A stretch of 64,000 bases of DNA from Constrictibacter sp. MBR-5 (GTDB taxonomy: Bacteria > Pseudomonadota > Alphaproteobacteria > JAJUGE01), in contig NZ_JBEPTK010000001.1 of the NCBI RefSeq assembly GCF_040549485.1, forward strand, positions 682,001-746,000, read 5' to 3'. The position numbers were made by a program, and so were the translations under genes. The notes under the pieces are model-generated. The model ran no database searches, was not told the origin of the DNA, and saw only the letters and a list, made by a program, of their open reading frames with translations. Shown here piece after piece: positions 53,356-61,948 of this stretch (position 1 is its first letter; each line of letters begins with the position of its first letter).

Positions 53356-54822
53356 ATGCTCCGCCTGCCCCTGCGCGGCGAGGTCGGCCGCGACCGCGAC
53401 AACGACACTGCCGATGTCCTCGCCGCCAAGCACGCCCTGGCGCGCCTCGGCTACTACAGTGCGCCCGACTACGGCTTCGACGGCTACTCCGACAGGCCGT
53501 TCGAGGACGGCCTGCGCGCCTATCAGGCCGAACGCGGCCTGCGCCAGGACGGCTGGGCCGCCCCCGGCGGCGAGACCCACCGCAACATCGAACTCGACCT
53601 CTCGGGCGAGAAGCGCCCCTTCGGCCACGACCTGCCCCGCGACGCCCGCTTCACCGGCAGCGTCGGCGTGAACGGCGACAACGAACGCCCCGACGTCCAG
53701 CTCGCCCAGCGCCTCCTCGGCGCCCTCGGCCTCTACCGCTACGACCGCACCGCCGAACCGCACGGCTTCATGGACGACGCCGTCGAGGAGGCGATCTTCC
53801 GGGTACAGCGTCAGCAGGGAATGCCGGAGACGGGGCGGCTCGAACCGGAGGACGGTCACCGCATCCTGCTGCTCAGCGACCCGCCCAAGGTGGCGCGGAT
53901 CGGCCCCGACGGCCGCTACATCATAGAGGGTGTGATCGACCACAGGCCGCTGCTGAGCGACACAGTCGGCCGCCGGTCGCTGCTCATCCCAACCGCGCAC
54001 GCCGCGACCGTCGGAAGTTTCGCTGCGGATCGCCCGGAGCCAGAAGGCGCCAACCCCGGTCCCGGTGTCCTGCCAGCGCCAACACAGCCGATGCCCCGGA
54101 CGACCGTGCGGGTGCCTTTGTCCGTGATCTTAGGGGGCGCGTTTCCGTTTCTGCAAAGGCAACTGCTCGGTGTGGACGATGCTCCCCCGCCTGGCGAGGG
54201 ATGGACTCCTCCCGAGCAGCATCAGCTGCCCGGTGGCCGACAAGGTCCGATCGGCAACCCGGTCATCGTCGATCCCAAGCCGGAAATGCTGCGTCCAGCC
54301 CCAGGGGAAGCCGAGGTTCCCGATCGCAGACAACTGCCAGGCCCGGTAGCGGATATCCGCGACCAGCTTGCAGATCTCTTCCTGGAAAGCCGCCGTGGCG
54401 GTACCATAAACCGCGATCAAACGGACCTCCTGATAGAGGCTGCTCTTGAGGTCGCCGCCGAGGAGGGAATGGAAGGGCGCTTGAAGCATACCCATGGCGG
54501 CCGCAACGAGTCGGGCGTGGGGATGCCTGAATACCACGTACATAACCGCGACACGGGCGGCCTCAAGGGTGGATCGTTCGCCGACACCACCTTTGGGGAT
54601 ACGGCTGGTCCAAATAGATTCCATGGCGACATAGCGAGCACTAAAAAAGATGGTTCTTTAACGAAAGCCGAACAGAGACGTGACGAACGATTTCGCTACA
54701 ATATGAACCAGTCCGACCATGTCGCAACGATTGCAAAATCCACCAAAGACAAGATCTACACTAAAGAAGAAATCAAAGAGGCGATCAGACCCGCTATCAG
54801 GAAATTTTTTGGCATCGAGTGA
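53356..54822 (+). CDS. Peptidoglycan-binding protein with low-GC toxin-like C-terminus
   Basis: A 488-residue modular protein. Two peptidoglycan-binding-like repeats span about 20-75 and 113-168. A Pro/Gly-rich linker runs to about 330. The C-terminal 130 residues are Lys/Asp/Asn-rich (HTHGG, PEYHVHN, KDKIYTKEEIKEAIR) and unlike the rest. By hand count bases 54661-54780 are 43% GC, against a clearly higher-GC first half. This fits a polymorphic toxin with a replaceable tip. No nuclease or other toxin family was recognised. The immunity-like gene begins seven bases later. Confidence 0.6.
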   Translation: MLRLPLRGEVGRDRDNDTADVLAAKHALARLGYYSAPDYGFDGYSDRPFEDGLRAYQAERGLRQDGWAAPGGETHRNIELDLSGEKRPFGHDLPRDARFTGSVGVNGDNERPDVQLAQRLLGALGLYRYDRTAEPHGFMDDAVEEAIFRVQRQQGMPETGRLEPEDGHRILLLSDPPKVARIGPDGRYIIEGVIDHRPLLSDTVGRRSLLIPTAHAATVGSFAADRPEPEGANPGPGVLPAPTQPMPRTTVRVPLSVILGGAFPFLQRQLLGVDDAPPPGEGWTPPEQHQLPGGRQGPIGNPVIVDPKPEMLRPAPGEAEVPDRRQLPGPVADIRDQLADLFLESRRGGTINRDQTDLLIEAALEVAAEEGMEGRLKHTHGGRNESGVGMPEYHVHNRDTGGLKGGSFADTTFGDTAGPNRFHGDIASTKKDGSLTKAEQRRDERFRYNMNQSDHVATIAKSTKDKIYTKEEIKEAIRPAIRKFFGIE

Positions 54823-54828
54823 GATCGG

Positions 54829-55497
54829 ATGAATTACTACACGAGAAGCCGTCATGTGCTTGCATTTTCAGCAGATGAAAGCGCCATTTCACTGGAAATC
54901 AGGAAGAACTTTGCCCAATCCCTTTTTGTAAGGGACGAAGACTCAGCCGAGTTACCACTCCAGACGCAAGGAAGCTTGGCCGACAGCGATGACTTGATAA
55001 CGCACATCTGGCTGCCTTCCCATGATTGGCAACCAAAGTTGGGGGGCACCTCCGCGAAGCCCTTCATCCTGCCGCCTCCCATTCAGGCGTATTATGTGCG
55101 GGGCCGATGGCATCATTCTGCCGACCCAGCGGAGGCGCACTACGAACTTCCTTATCCGGAGGCGGGATCGTTCAACGCGTCGTACACCCAGGACCAACCC
55201 GAACAGCGCCGCTTCATCGGCCAACTCTGGCGCCTAATCGCCCGGTGCACCAGCAACCGCATGTACACGGTTGATCCACTCACCCTTCAGCCGACGGGCT
55301 ACAGGCCCAATCTGGTTTGGGTCGGTCACCACGCGATCCGGTGGTGCATGGAGAACGATCGCAGGGTTCTCGGCCGCATTCTGCGCCCCTTGCCCGAGGC
55401 CGTCGCGCGCGCCGAGGCGGCCCTGGCCGGCCGCCCCGAGCCGGAAACGCCCGACAACGGTACCGCCTACCCGCGCCCACAAGGCCCGCTGCGGTGA
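54829..55497 (+). CDS. Immunity-like protein, first of three tandem paralogs
   Basis: A 222-residue protein of unknown family. It follows the toxin-like gene by seven bases. The N-terminal 60 residues are low-GC and specific, while the C-terminal 100 residues closely match the next paralog (RRFIGQLWRLI, RPNLVWVGHHAIRWC, PEAVARAEAALAGRP). The gene order suggests an immunity protein, but no direct evidence exists. It could instead be an adaptor for the toxin. Confidence 0.55.
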   Translation: MNYYTRSRHVLAFSADESAISLEIRKNFAQSLFVRDEDSAELPLQTQGSLADSDDLITHIWLPSHDWQPKLGGTSAKPFILPPPIQAYYVRGRWHHSADPAEAHYELPYPEAGSFNASYTQDQPEQRRFIGQLWRLIARCTSNRMYTVDPLTLQPTGYRPNLVWVGHHAIRWCMENDRRVLGRILRPLPEAVARAEAALAGRPEPETPDNGTAYPRPQGPLR

Positions 55498-55616
55498 TTA
55501 CTATGCCGGAGTAGGGTGCCAGCGGCCGGCTGTTGCGCTGCGAAAGAAAGCCGGGCGCGGGACCTCCGCCTACAGTGCCCGGTCCATCTCGCACGACGGC
55601 AGATCTGCGCCGGATC

Positions 55617-55644
55617 TGGACTTCGTCTCGAATGTTATTATAAT
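55617..55644 (+). promoter_or_regulatory. Possible promoter before the second immunity-like gene
   Basis: A perfect TATAAT at 55639-55644 is preceded 16 bases upstream by TGGACT (four of six to the -35 consensus). It lies in a low-GC strip within the 192-base gap. It would let the second and third paralogs be made independently. Support is by consensus only. Confidence 0.35.
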
Positions 55645-55689
55645 TGCACTACAGTGATTCGAATAAAACTATTGACTGCGGGGCCCGCG

Positions 55690-56355
55690 ATGCCCTACGA
55701 ACGGAACAAGACCCGTTACGTCGTCCTCTTCCCGGAGGACGAAGCGGAGATCTCCCAGGCGATCAAGGCCGACTTTCCGGGCGCACTGTTCGTGCAATGG
55801 GATGATCGGGAAATGATCCCGGTCCAGAGCCGCAACGGCCTGTCGGACTGCCCCGATACCAACGTCAACATCTGGGTGCCGCCGACGGGCTGGGAGCCTC
55901 GCCTCAGTCCGAAGTCCGGCTTGATCTTGCGGCCTCCGCTCGAAGTCCTCTAACAGCGCGGCAGCTGGATCCGCAGACCGGATCCTCCCGGTTCCACCTA
56001 CGACCTCCCGACGCCGGACGAGGGCCGCTTCACGGCGGCCTTCGATCCGGACGACGCCGAGCAGCGCCGCTTTCTCCGGCGCATCTGGAAGATCCTGGAG
56101 GCGCACACCACCAACAAGATGGACAGCTACGACGCGACGACCCTCCAACCGATCGGCTTCAGTCCAAACGCGATCTGGGTCGGCTTCCACGCCATCCGCT
56201 GGTGCGTGGCCCGGCCGAAGCGGATGCTGTGCCGTATCGTCCGGCCGAAACCGGAGGCGGTAGCGCGCGCCGAGGCGGCCCTCGCCGGCCGCCCCGTACC
56301 GGAGACGCCCGACAACGGCAGCGCCTATCCACGCCCGCACGATGCGCCACGGTAG
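55690..56355 (+). pseudogene. Second immunity-like paralog, broken by an in-frame TAA
   Basis: The coding frame runs from the ATG at 55690 to the TAG at 56355 (222 codons including both stops, within one codon of the first paralog) but is interrupted by TAA at 55951-55953. Sequence similarity to the first paralog resumes directly after it (YDLPTPDEGRF, then QRRFLRRIWKI). The aligned residue in both other paralogs is Tyr, so a single TAC/TAT to TAA change explains it. An independent 3' start is possible, but the gene is probably dead. Confidence 0.7.
56254..56343 (+). repeat. Direct repeat copy 2 (copy 1 at 55396-55485)
   Basis: About 90 bases encoding the shared C-terminus (EAVARAEAALAGRP, then ETPDNG and AYPRP) occur in both the first and second immunity-like genes with only scattered mismatches. 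The copies lie 858 bases apart in direct orientation, so recombination between them could delete the second paralog or exchange the ends. Confidence 0.7.
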
Positions 56356-56358
56356 GTC

Positions 56359-57036
56359 ATGCTCTGGCGGAAGGTGACGGTCTTCACGGATCTCGACGAT
56401 GCGATGCTGTCGCTCGCCCTGCGCGACGCCTGGCCGGGCGTGCGCTTCGTCGACGACACCGCCGGGAGCAGCGATGGTATGCTCGCTTTCAGACCTTCGA
56501 TCGCCGCCTGCCGGCGCAGCCTCGTCAGCATCCGATTCGCCGAGGAAGGCTGGAGGCCGGTCTTCGGCACCGTCCGGCACGGAGCAGGTCGAAGGCTGCT
56601 CAACCCGCCGCGCCATACCCTCTTCTACCAGCGCTCCGCATGGTTCCACGGGCAGCCCGGCGGAAGGCAGGCCTGGGCGTTCGATCTGCCGTCACTGTCG
56701 GAAGGGTCGATGTCGATCCATATCGACGGCGAGAGCGACGAGGACCGCGCGTTCATCCGGTCCGTCTGGCGGATCGTCCGCGGCCTCTCGACCGACCGCC
56801 TGAAATCCGCCTACGACAGGGATGTCACGGTGAACCGGCGGGATGTCCGGCCGCTGCGGCTGCGCGCCGGCTTCGCCGCCCTGGAATGGTGCCGGGCGGG
56901 GCCGCGGCGGGCGATCGCCGGGGGCAGCCTGCCCTGCGACGACTGGCAGCCACCCCGCACGCCCGCCTACGCCGACCTGCGCCGCCGCGCCCTAGATCTG
57001 CTCGGCGGCAAGGCCGCGACGGGAACCGAGGGGTGA
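56359..57036 (+). CDS. Third immunity-like paralog
   Basis: A 225-residue protein that starts three bases after the broken paralog. The N-terminal architecture is shared (beta-rich start, then an FYQRSAWF block aligned to the broken Tyr site) and the middle has VWRIVRGLSTDRLKSAYD like the others, but the C-terminal repeat is missing. Function is unrecognised; it is likely a diverged immunity gene. The intact frame and high GC suggest that it is retained. Confidence 0.55.
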   Translation: MLWRKVTVFTDLDDAMLSLALRDAWPGVRFVDDTAGSSDGMLAFRPSIAACRRSLVSIRFAEEGWRPVFGTVRHGAGRRLLNPPRHTLFYQRSAWFHGQPGGRQAWAFDLPSLSEGSMSIHIDGESDEDRAFIRSVWRIVRGLSTDRLKSAYDRDVTVNRRDVRPLRLRAGFAALEWCRAGPRRAIAGGSLPCDDWQPPRTPAYADLRRRALDLLGGKAATGTEG

Positions 57037-57079
57037 GGCCGACGCGGCCCCACCGCCCCCTCTACCGTTCCCGGCCCGA

Positions 57080-58681
57080 CTACCGGTCCAGCCAGAGGTC
57101 CTCGAACCGCCAACCGTTGTAGATGCTGTTGGTCTGGATCGTGTAGTTCTTCACCTGCGGATGCCAGCAGCCGGCCGCCACGTTGTGGAAGAAGACGGGC
57201 CGCGCGACCTCCTCCTGCAGGGTGCGGTCGATCTGCCAGACGATCTCCTTGCGCTTCTGCGCGTCGGGCTCCAGCGACTGCTTCTCGAACAGCTTTTCCA
57301 GGTCGCGGTTACAGTAGTTGGTGTAGTTGCGGACCGAATCGCAGGCATAGTTCTCGAACAGATGCGTGTCCGGGTCGTCCACCGGCGTGCCCGTCTGGTT
57401 CAGGCCGACGGCGAATTTCTTCTGGGTTAGCGTGTTGTACCAGACGCCGGTCTCGATGATCTTCAGCTCGCCGTCCATGTAGATGTGGCTGATCTGATCG
57501 AGGAAGAGGACGGCCGAATCGCGATAGGTCTGGGCGTTGCGCGTGATGACCTGGACCTTCAGGCGGTTGTCCGGCCCGTAGCCCAGCTTCTCCATGATGG
57601 CGCGGGCCTCCTCGCGGTTCTTCTCGATGTCCTTGCCGAAGCCGGGCAGCCCCTCCTGCTGCTCGGGCGGCAGGCCCCACTGGCCATCGGGCGGCGGCAG
57701 CAGGGCGCCGCCGATGCCGCCCTTGCCCTCGTTGATGATCTCGTTGACGGCGTTGCGGTCGAGCGTCAGCGCCATGGCGCGGCGCAGCTCCGGATTGTCG
57801 AACGGCGGCGCGTCGCGATTGACCAGCAGGTTGTTGCTGACGTTCAGCCGCCGCACCGTGCACTGCGCGTTCGGCGCCTGGGTCCGGATGTCCTTCAGCA
57901 GCGGCATCGACACGTCGGTCGGGAAGGTCATGTCGTCCTCCCCGGCGATGAAAGAGAGCTGCCGCGTCGCGGTGCTGGAGATGATCCGGTAGGTGATGCC
58001 GTCGAGGTACGGCCGGTCCTTCTTCCAGTAGTTCTCGTTCTTCTTCAGGTAGATGCCTTCGTTCTGCCGGTAGTCGGCGAACGTGAAGGGGCCGGTGCCG
58101 ACCGGCTTGGTGCGCATCTGCGCCGGGTCGACATGGCACGGATAGACCGGCGAGACGCCGGCCGCCAGCATCGCCAGGAAGGCCGGCTGCGGCCGCGACA
58201 GCCTGAAGGTCACCTCATGGTCGCCGTTGACGGTGACCTCCTCCAGGTTGCGGTACCAGATCTGACGGGGATTGCGCCGCAGCTTCGTGTCGGACTTGCC
58301 GGACAGCATGTCCCAGGTGCACTTGACGTCGGCCGCGGTGAACGGCTTGCCGTCGTGCCACTTGACGCCCTCGTGCAGCTTGAAGGTCAGCTGCGTCCGG
58401 TCGTCGCTCCAGCGCCATTCGGTGGCAAGTTCCGGGCGGATCGACTCCAGGCTGGTCGTCGGCACGTGCTGGTCGTAGATCACCAGGTTGTTGAACACCG
58501 GCATCATCGGCACGACCGTCCCGACCGTCGCCTCCTCGTGGATCGAGAGCGACGGCGGATTGCCGTAGTTCTGGGTCTTCAGGGTGCCGCCGAACTTCTG
58601 CGCCTGCGCCGCCCCCGGCATCGCCACCGCCAGCAGGGCACCGGCCCCGAGGCAGAGTCCGAGCCCGCGAATTCTGGGCAT
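57080..58681 (-). CDS. ABC transporter substrate-binding protein, peptide/nickel family (SBP_bac_5)
   Basis: Periplasmic binding protein of 533 aa with a signal peptide (residues 1-28, ending AQA). Family features include TEWRWSDDRTQLTFKLHEGVKWHDGKPFTAADV and the C-terminal GWRFEDLWLDR. The ATG at 58681 has GGAGG five bases upstream. It is convergent with the phage cluster. No permease or ATPase genes are next to it, so the transporter partner is elsewhere. The ligand may be a peptide, opine or similar compound. Confidence 0.9.
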   Translation of the reverse strand: MPRIRGLGLCLGAGALLAVAMPGAAQAQKFGGTLKTQNYGNPPSLSIHEEATVGTVVPMMPVFNNLVIYDQHVPTTSLESIRPELATEWRWSDDRTQLTFKLHEGVKWHDGKPFTAADVKCTWDMLSGKSDTKLRRNPRQIWYRNLEEVTVNGDHEVTFRLSRPQPAFLAMLAAGVSPVYPCHVDPAQMRTKPVGTGPFTFADYRQNEGIYLKKNENYWKKDRPYLDGITYRIISSTATRQLSFIAGEDDMTFPTDVSMPLLKDIRTQAPNAQCTVRRLNVSNNLLVNRDAPPFDNPELRRAMALTLDRNAVNEIINEGKGGIGGALLPPPDGQWGLPPEQQEGLPGFGKDIEKNREEARAIMEKLGYGPDNRLKVQVITRNAQTYRDSAVLFLDQISHIYMDGELKIIETGVWYNTLTQKKFAVGLNQTGTPVDDPDTHLFENYACDSVRNYTNYCNRDLEKLFEKQSLEPDAQKRKEIVWQIDRTLQEEVARPVFFHNVAAGCWHPQVKNYTIQTNSIYNGWRFEDLWLDR

Positions 58682-58792
58682 TCCATCCTCCAAGGTTTCT
58701 TGTCTGATTATGGAGGTGTCATCGTATGGACCGCGGCAGACGGTCGCAACGGGGCCACGGCGCACCTGTCCGGACAGATGCCCGGCCTGTGC

Positions 58793-59149
58793 CTAACGTC
58801 CCAGCGGTCGCGCGAAGCTCAGTTCGTGGCCGTCGGGGTCGGTGATGTGGAAATAGCGCTCGCCCCAGCTGGCGTCGCGCGGCTGGGTCGAGGCCTCGTA
58901 GCCGGCGTCGAGGGCGCGGCGGTGGGTGGCGTCGACGTCGTCGACGTGGAAGATGGCGCGACCCCACCAGACCCACCGCTTCTCCGCCGGCTGGGCGGTG
59001 ATGTTGAGGAAGCTCGCCCCGGCGAAGAAGCTGGTGAAGGCGGCATCCTCGCCGCCGTATTTCAGTTCGAACCCCAGTGCGCGGTAGAAGCGCACCGAGG
59101 CCGCCATGTCGTGGGTGGCGAGGGTGATGGCGCTGACGGCTTCGATCAT
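58793..59149 (-). CDS. VOC (glyoxalase/bleomycin-resistance) family protein
   Basis: A 118-residue VOC-fold protein. AISAITLATHDMAASVRFYRALGF-type strand-helix pairing is visible (DMAASVRFYRALGFE), with VDDVDATHRRALDAGYEA and YFHITDPDGHELSFARPL. Metal ligands at the usual positions are His14-like at the start of the fold, plus His and Glu in DPDGHELSF. It may remove a toxic metabolite. It is directly beside the acetyltransferase. Confidence 0.85.
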   Translation of the reverse strand: MIEAVSAITLATHDMAASVRFYRALGFELKYGGEDAAFTSFFAGASFLNITAQPAEKRWVWWGRAIFHVDDVDATHRRALDAGYEASTQPRDASWGERYFHITDPDGHELSFARPLGR

Positions 59150-59156
59150 CGCTGCC

Positions 59157-59588
59157 TCATCCGTCCTGCGGGCGATTGACCCACTTGGTCAGCAGGACCC
59201 GCGGCTCCTGCACATAGCCCAGGCCCTCGTAGAAACCGACGACCCGGGTGTTCGTCTCGCGCACCAGCAGCATCACCTTGGGCACGCCGCGTGCCGCGTG
59301 CCACGCCTCGGCCGCAGCCATCATCGCCGCCCCCAGGCCGTGGCCCTGGCGCTCCGGGTCGACGGCGACGTAGTAGACCCAGCCGCGGTGGCCCTCGTCG
59401 CCGACCATGGCCGTGGCCACCACCGCGCCGTCAACCTCGCCGACCAGAATGTCGCTCGCCGGGCCGCCCGCGGCGCGGGCGATGTCGGCGTCCGGGTCGT
59501 TCCACGGCATGACGAGGCCGCAGGCCGTCCAGAGGGTCACGACGGCGTCGCGATCCTCCGGCCGGTAGCTGCGGGTGGCGAGCGCCAC
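59157..59588 (-). CDS. GNAT acetyltransferase (YpeA-like)
   Basis: Acetyl-CoA-dependent transferase of about 143 aa. The acetyl-CoA site is VAVDPERQGHGLGAAMM (Q/RxxGxG/A type). RSYRPEDRDAVVTLWTACGL and DPDADIARA are typical of YpeA-like proteins. The GTG at 59588 is chosen so that it does not overlap the upstream dehalogenase gene; an ATG at 59648 would overlap it by 53 bases. No specific acceptor is known. Confidence 0.82.
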   Translation of the reverse strand: MALATRSYRPEDRDAVVTLWTACGLVMPWNDPDADIARAAGGPASDILVGEVDGAVVATAMVGDEGHRGWVYYVAVDPERQGHGLGAAMMAAAEAWHAARGVPKVMLLVRETNTRVVGFYEGLGYVQEPRVLLTKWVNRPQDG

Positions 59589-59595
59589 GGCGGCG

Positions 59596-60318
59596 TCAGA
59601 GCCGGCAGCCGAGCTGCTCGGCGAGGTCGATGAAGCTTTCGGCGACATAGTCGAAATCGTGTTCCGCCTTCTGGTCGCGCGTCTCGTTCAGCCCGTATTC
59701 GGTGGCGCGCCGGACGAAGGCGGTGCGCATGCCGGTCTTCTTCGCCGCGACCAGGTCGCCATTGTGCGCGGCGACCAGCATGACCTGCGCCGGCTTCAGG
59801 CCGAGCGCCTCGCAGGTGCGCTGATAGGCCTCCGGCTGCGGCTTGTAGGCGCGCGCCACCTCGGCACCCAGGATCGTGTCCCACGGCAGCTTCGAATGCT
59901 TCGCCATGTTCACCATCAGGGCGATGTTGCCGTTCGACAGCGTCGCCAGGATGTATTTCCGCTTCAGCCGCGCGAGGCCGCCCACGGTGTCGGGCCAGGG
60001 CTCCAACCGGTGCCAGGCCCGGTTCAGATTGTCCTTCTCGGCATCCGACAGGTTGGTGATGCCGAATTCGGTCAGCACCTCCTCCAGGTTCTCGCGGTGC
60101 AGGTCGTCGAGCTTGATCCACGGCCGCTCGCCGCTGCGCACCTTCTCCATCGCCGGCTGGTACTTCGACCGCCAGCTGAGCGCGAACGCGTTCCAGTCGT
60201 GGTCGCCGCCCTTGGCCCCGAGCAGCGCCTTGGCCTCGGCGGCGATGCTCTCGCGCCAGTTCACCACCGTGCCGAACACGTCGAAGGTCAGCGCCTTCAC
60301 CTCGTCCGCGACCGCCAT
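59596..60318 (-). CDS. Haloacid dehalogenase type II (HAD superfamily)
   Basis: HAD enzyme of 240 aa probably acting on 2-haloacids. The nucleophile is Asp13 in TFDVFGTVV. LSNGN, KPQPEAY and VAAHNGDL are the remaining HAD motifs, and the type II length and VAAHxxDL form match L-2-haloacid dehalogenases. GGGAGG precedes the ATG. It follows the same strand as the acetyltransferase and VOC genes. It is a second dehalogenase-type gene in the window, unrelated in fold to the one at 1684-2553. Confidence 0.85.
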   Translation of the reverse strand: MAVADEVKALTFDVFGTVVNWRESIAAEAKALLGAKGGDHDWNAFALSWRSKYQPAMEKVRSGERPWIKLDDLHRENLEEVLTEFGITNLSDAEKDNLNRAWHRLEPWPDTVGGLARLKRKYILATLSNGNIALMVNMAKHSKLPWDTILGAEVARAYKPQPEAYQRTCEALGLKPAQVMLVAAHNGDLVAAKKTGMRTAFVRRATEYGLNETRDQKAEHDFDYVAESFIDLAEQLGCRL

Positions 60319-60480
60319 GCGATCCTCCCTTTCCAGTTGGCGGCAACCATACGCGGCGAACGCGCCGCGGTCACCGGGGCGGCGTTCGAAACCACCGTCT
60401 GGCGACGAGAAGAGCCGTGGCTGGCGAAAGCCGCCGCCTGCCTCTACGATCCGCCGCCCGGCCAAGAAGCGAGACCGTCC

Positions 60481-61830
60481 ATGCCCTCCACCGTCATCGA
60501 TTCCGCCCTCTTCCGCGACATGTTCGGCACCGCCGCGATGCGCGACGTGTTCGCCGACGAGGCGCTGGTGCAGCGCTATCTCGACGTCGAGGCGGCGCTG
60601 GCGCGGGTGCAGGCGCGGCTCGGGATCATCCCGCAGGCGGCCGCCGACGCGATCACCGCCAAGGCCGACGTCGCGACCATCGACATGGCGCAGATGCAGC
60701 GCGAGACGGAGATCGTGGGCTACCCGATCCTTCCCCTCGTCCACCAGATCGCCCACACCGTCGAGGGCGGTGCCGGCCAGTACGCCCACTGGGGCGCCAC
60801 CACCCAGGACATCATGGACAGCGCCACGGCGCTGCAGATCCGCGCCGCCCTCGATCTCGTCGGCGCCGACCTCGACGCGGTGGCCGGTATCCTGGCCGAC
60901 CTGGCGGCGAAGCACCGCGACGACGCCATGCCGGGCCGCACCCACCTGCAGCACGCCCTGCCGGTGACCTTCGGCTACAAGTGCGCCGTCTGGCTGTCCT
61001 CGATCGAGCGCCACCGCGAGCGCCTCGCCGAGTTGCGGCCGCGCGTCCTGGTCGGCAGCTTCGCCGGTGCGGCGGGCACACTCGCCTCGCTCGGCGACCA
61101 GGGCCTCGCCGTGTCCGACGCGCTCGCCGCGGAACTGGGCCTGGGCCGCGCCTCGATGCCCTGGCATGTGGCGCGCGACGGCATCGCCGAGGCGATCTGC
61201 TTCCTCGGCCTCGTCACCGGCACGCTCGGCAAGATCGCCACCGACGTCATGCTGATGATGGCGACCGAGACGCAGGAGGCGTACGAGCCCTTCGTGAAGG
61301 GCCGCGGCGGCAGCAGCACCATGCCGCAGAAGCGCAACCCGATCTCCTGCGAACTGATGCTGGCCGCCGCCAAGGTCGTGCGCCAGCACGCCGCCCTGGG
61401 CCTGGACGCGATGGTCACCGACTTCGAGCGCGCCACCGGCCCGTGGCACGTCGAGTGGCTGGTGGTGCCGGAGGCCTTCATCCTGACCGCCGGCGCCCTC
61501 AACCAGGCGCGCTTCATGCTGGCGGGGCTGGAGGTGAACACGGCGCGCATGCGCCAGAACCTCGACATGACCTCCGGCCTTATCGTCTCGGAGGCGGTGA
61601 TGATGGGCCTCGCCCCGGCCCTCGGCCGCCAGAACGCCCACGACGTGGTCTATGACGCCTGCCGCATCGCGGCGAAGGACGGGCGCCCCCTCTACGACGT
61701 GCTGCGCGAAACGCCGGATCTCCAGGGCAAGCTCACCGACGAAGACCTGCGCCGCCTGACCGACCCCGCCAACTATCTCGGCGAGGCGCCGCGCATGATC
61801 GACCGCTTCCTGGCGTCGCGGCGGGGGTGA
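60481..61830 (+). CDS. Fumarase/aspartase superfamily lyase (CMLE/adenylosuccinate-lyase-like)
   Basis: Superfamily lyase of 449 aa. GSSTMPQKRNP is the diagnostic signature loop with the catalytic serine. HWGATTQDIMDSA, RTHLQHALPVTFGYK and NLDMTSGLIVSEAVMM fit the 3-carboxymuconate cycloisomerase/adenylosuccinate lyase branch. It is alone and not beside pur genes or aromatic catabolism genes, so neither is certain. The ATG at 60481 begins the conserved N-terminus. Confidence 0.87.
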   Translation: MPSTVIDSALFRDMFGTAAMRDVFADEALVQRYLDVEAALARVQARLGIIPQAAADAITAKADVATIDMAQMQRETEIVGYPILPLVHQIAHTVEGGAGQYAHWGATTQDIMDSATALQIRAALDLVGADLDAVAGILADLAAKHRDDAMPGRTHLQHALPVTFGYKCAVWLSSIERHRERLAELRPRVLVGSFAGAAGTLASLGDQGLAVSDALAAELGLGRASMPWHVARDGIAEAICFLGLVTGTLGKIATDVMLMMATETQEAYEPFVKGRGGSSTMPQKRNPISCELMLAAAKVVRQHAALGLDAMVTDFERATGPWHVEWLVVPEAFILTAGALNQARFMLAGLEVNTARMRQNLDMTSGLIVSEAVMMGLAPALGRQNAHDVVYDACRIAAKDGRPLYDVLRETPDLQGKLTDEDLRRLTDPANYLGEAPRMIDRFLASRRG

Positions 61831-61883
61831 GCGCCTCTTCGCGATCGCCCAACGGCCACCTCCGGCGGCCGACCTCCACGAAT

Positions 61884-61948
61884 TGTCATTGCCGGAGCGA
61901 GCGCTCGGGATGCGGCCCTGGGTGCCCGGATCAAGTCCGGGCATGACA
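61884..61948. repeat. Interspersed palindromic repeat, family A copy 2
   Basis: A 65-base element with the same ends (TGTCATTGCCGG and CCGGGCATGACA) and the same 18-base core GCGGCCCTGGGTGCCCGG as the element at 33098-33184, but about 20 bases shorter. It lies between the lyase and dcd genes. It supports a genome-wide family. Confidence 0.72.

Larger units (their letters stand above)
39584..57036. mobile_element. Compact podovirus-like prophage or gene-transfer-agent-like element
   Basis: A 17.5 kb block with an S24 repressor facing left and about 20 rightward genes for a whole T7-like virion: portal, Bbp19-like protein, scaffold, capsid, tail tubes, internal protein, tail fibre, holin candidate, terminase and endolysin. 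An accessory toxin/immunity cassette sits at its right end. No integrase, excisionase, replication gene or phage RNA polymerase is seen, and no attachment repeats were found by eye. The limits given are the outermost phage-like genes, not proven ends. Confidence 0.75.
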
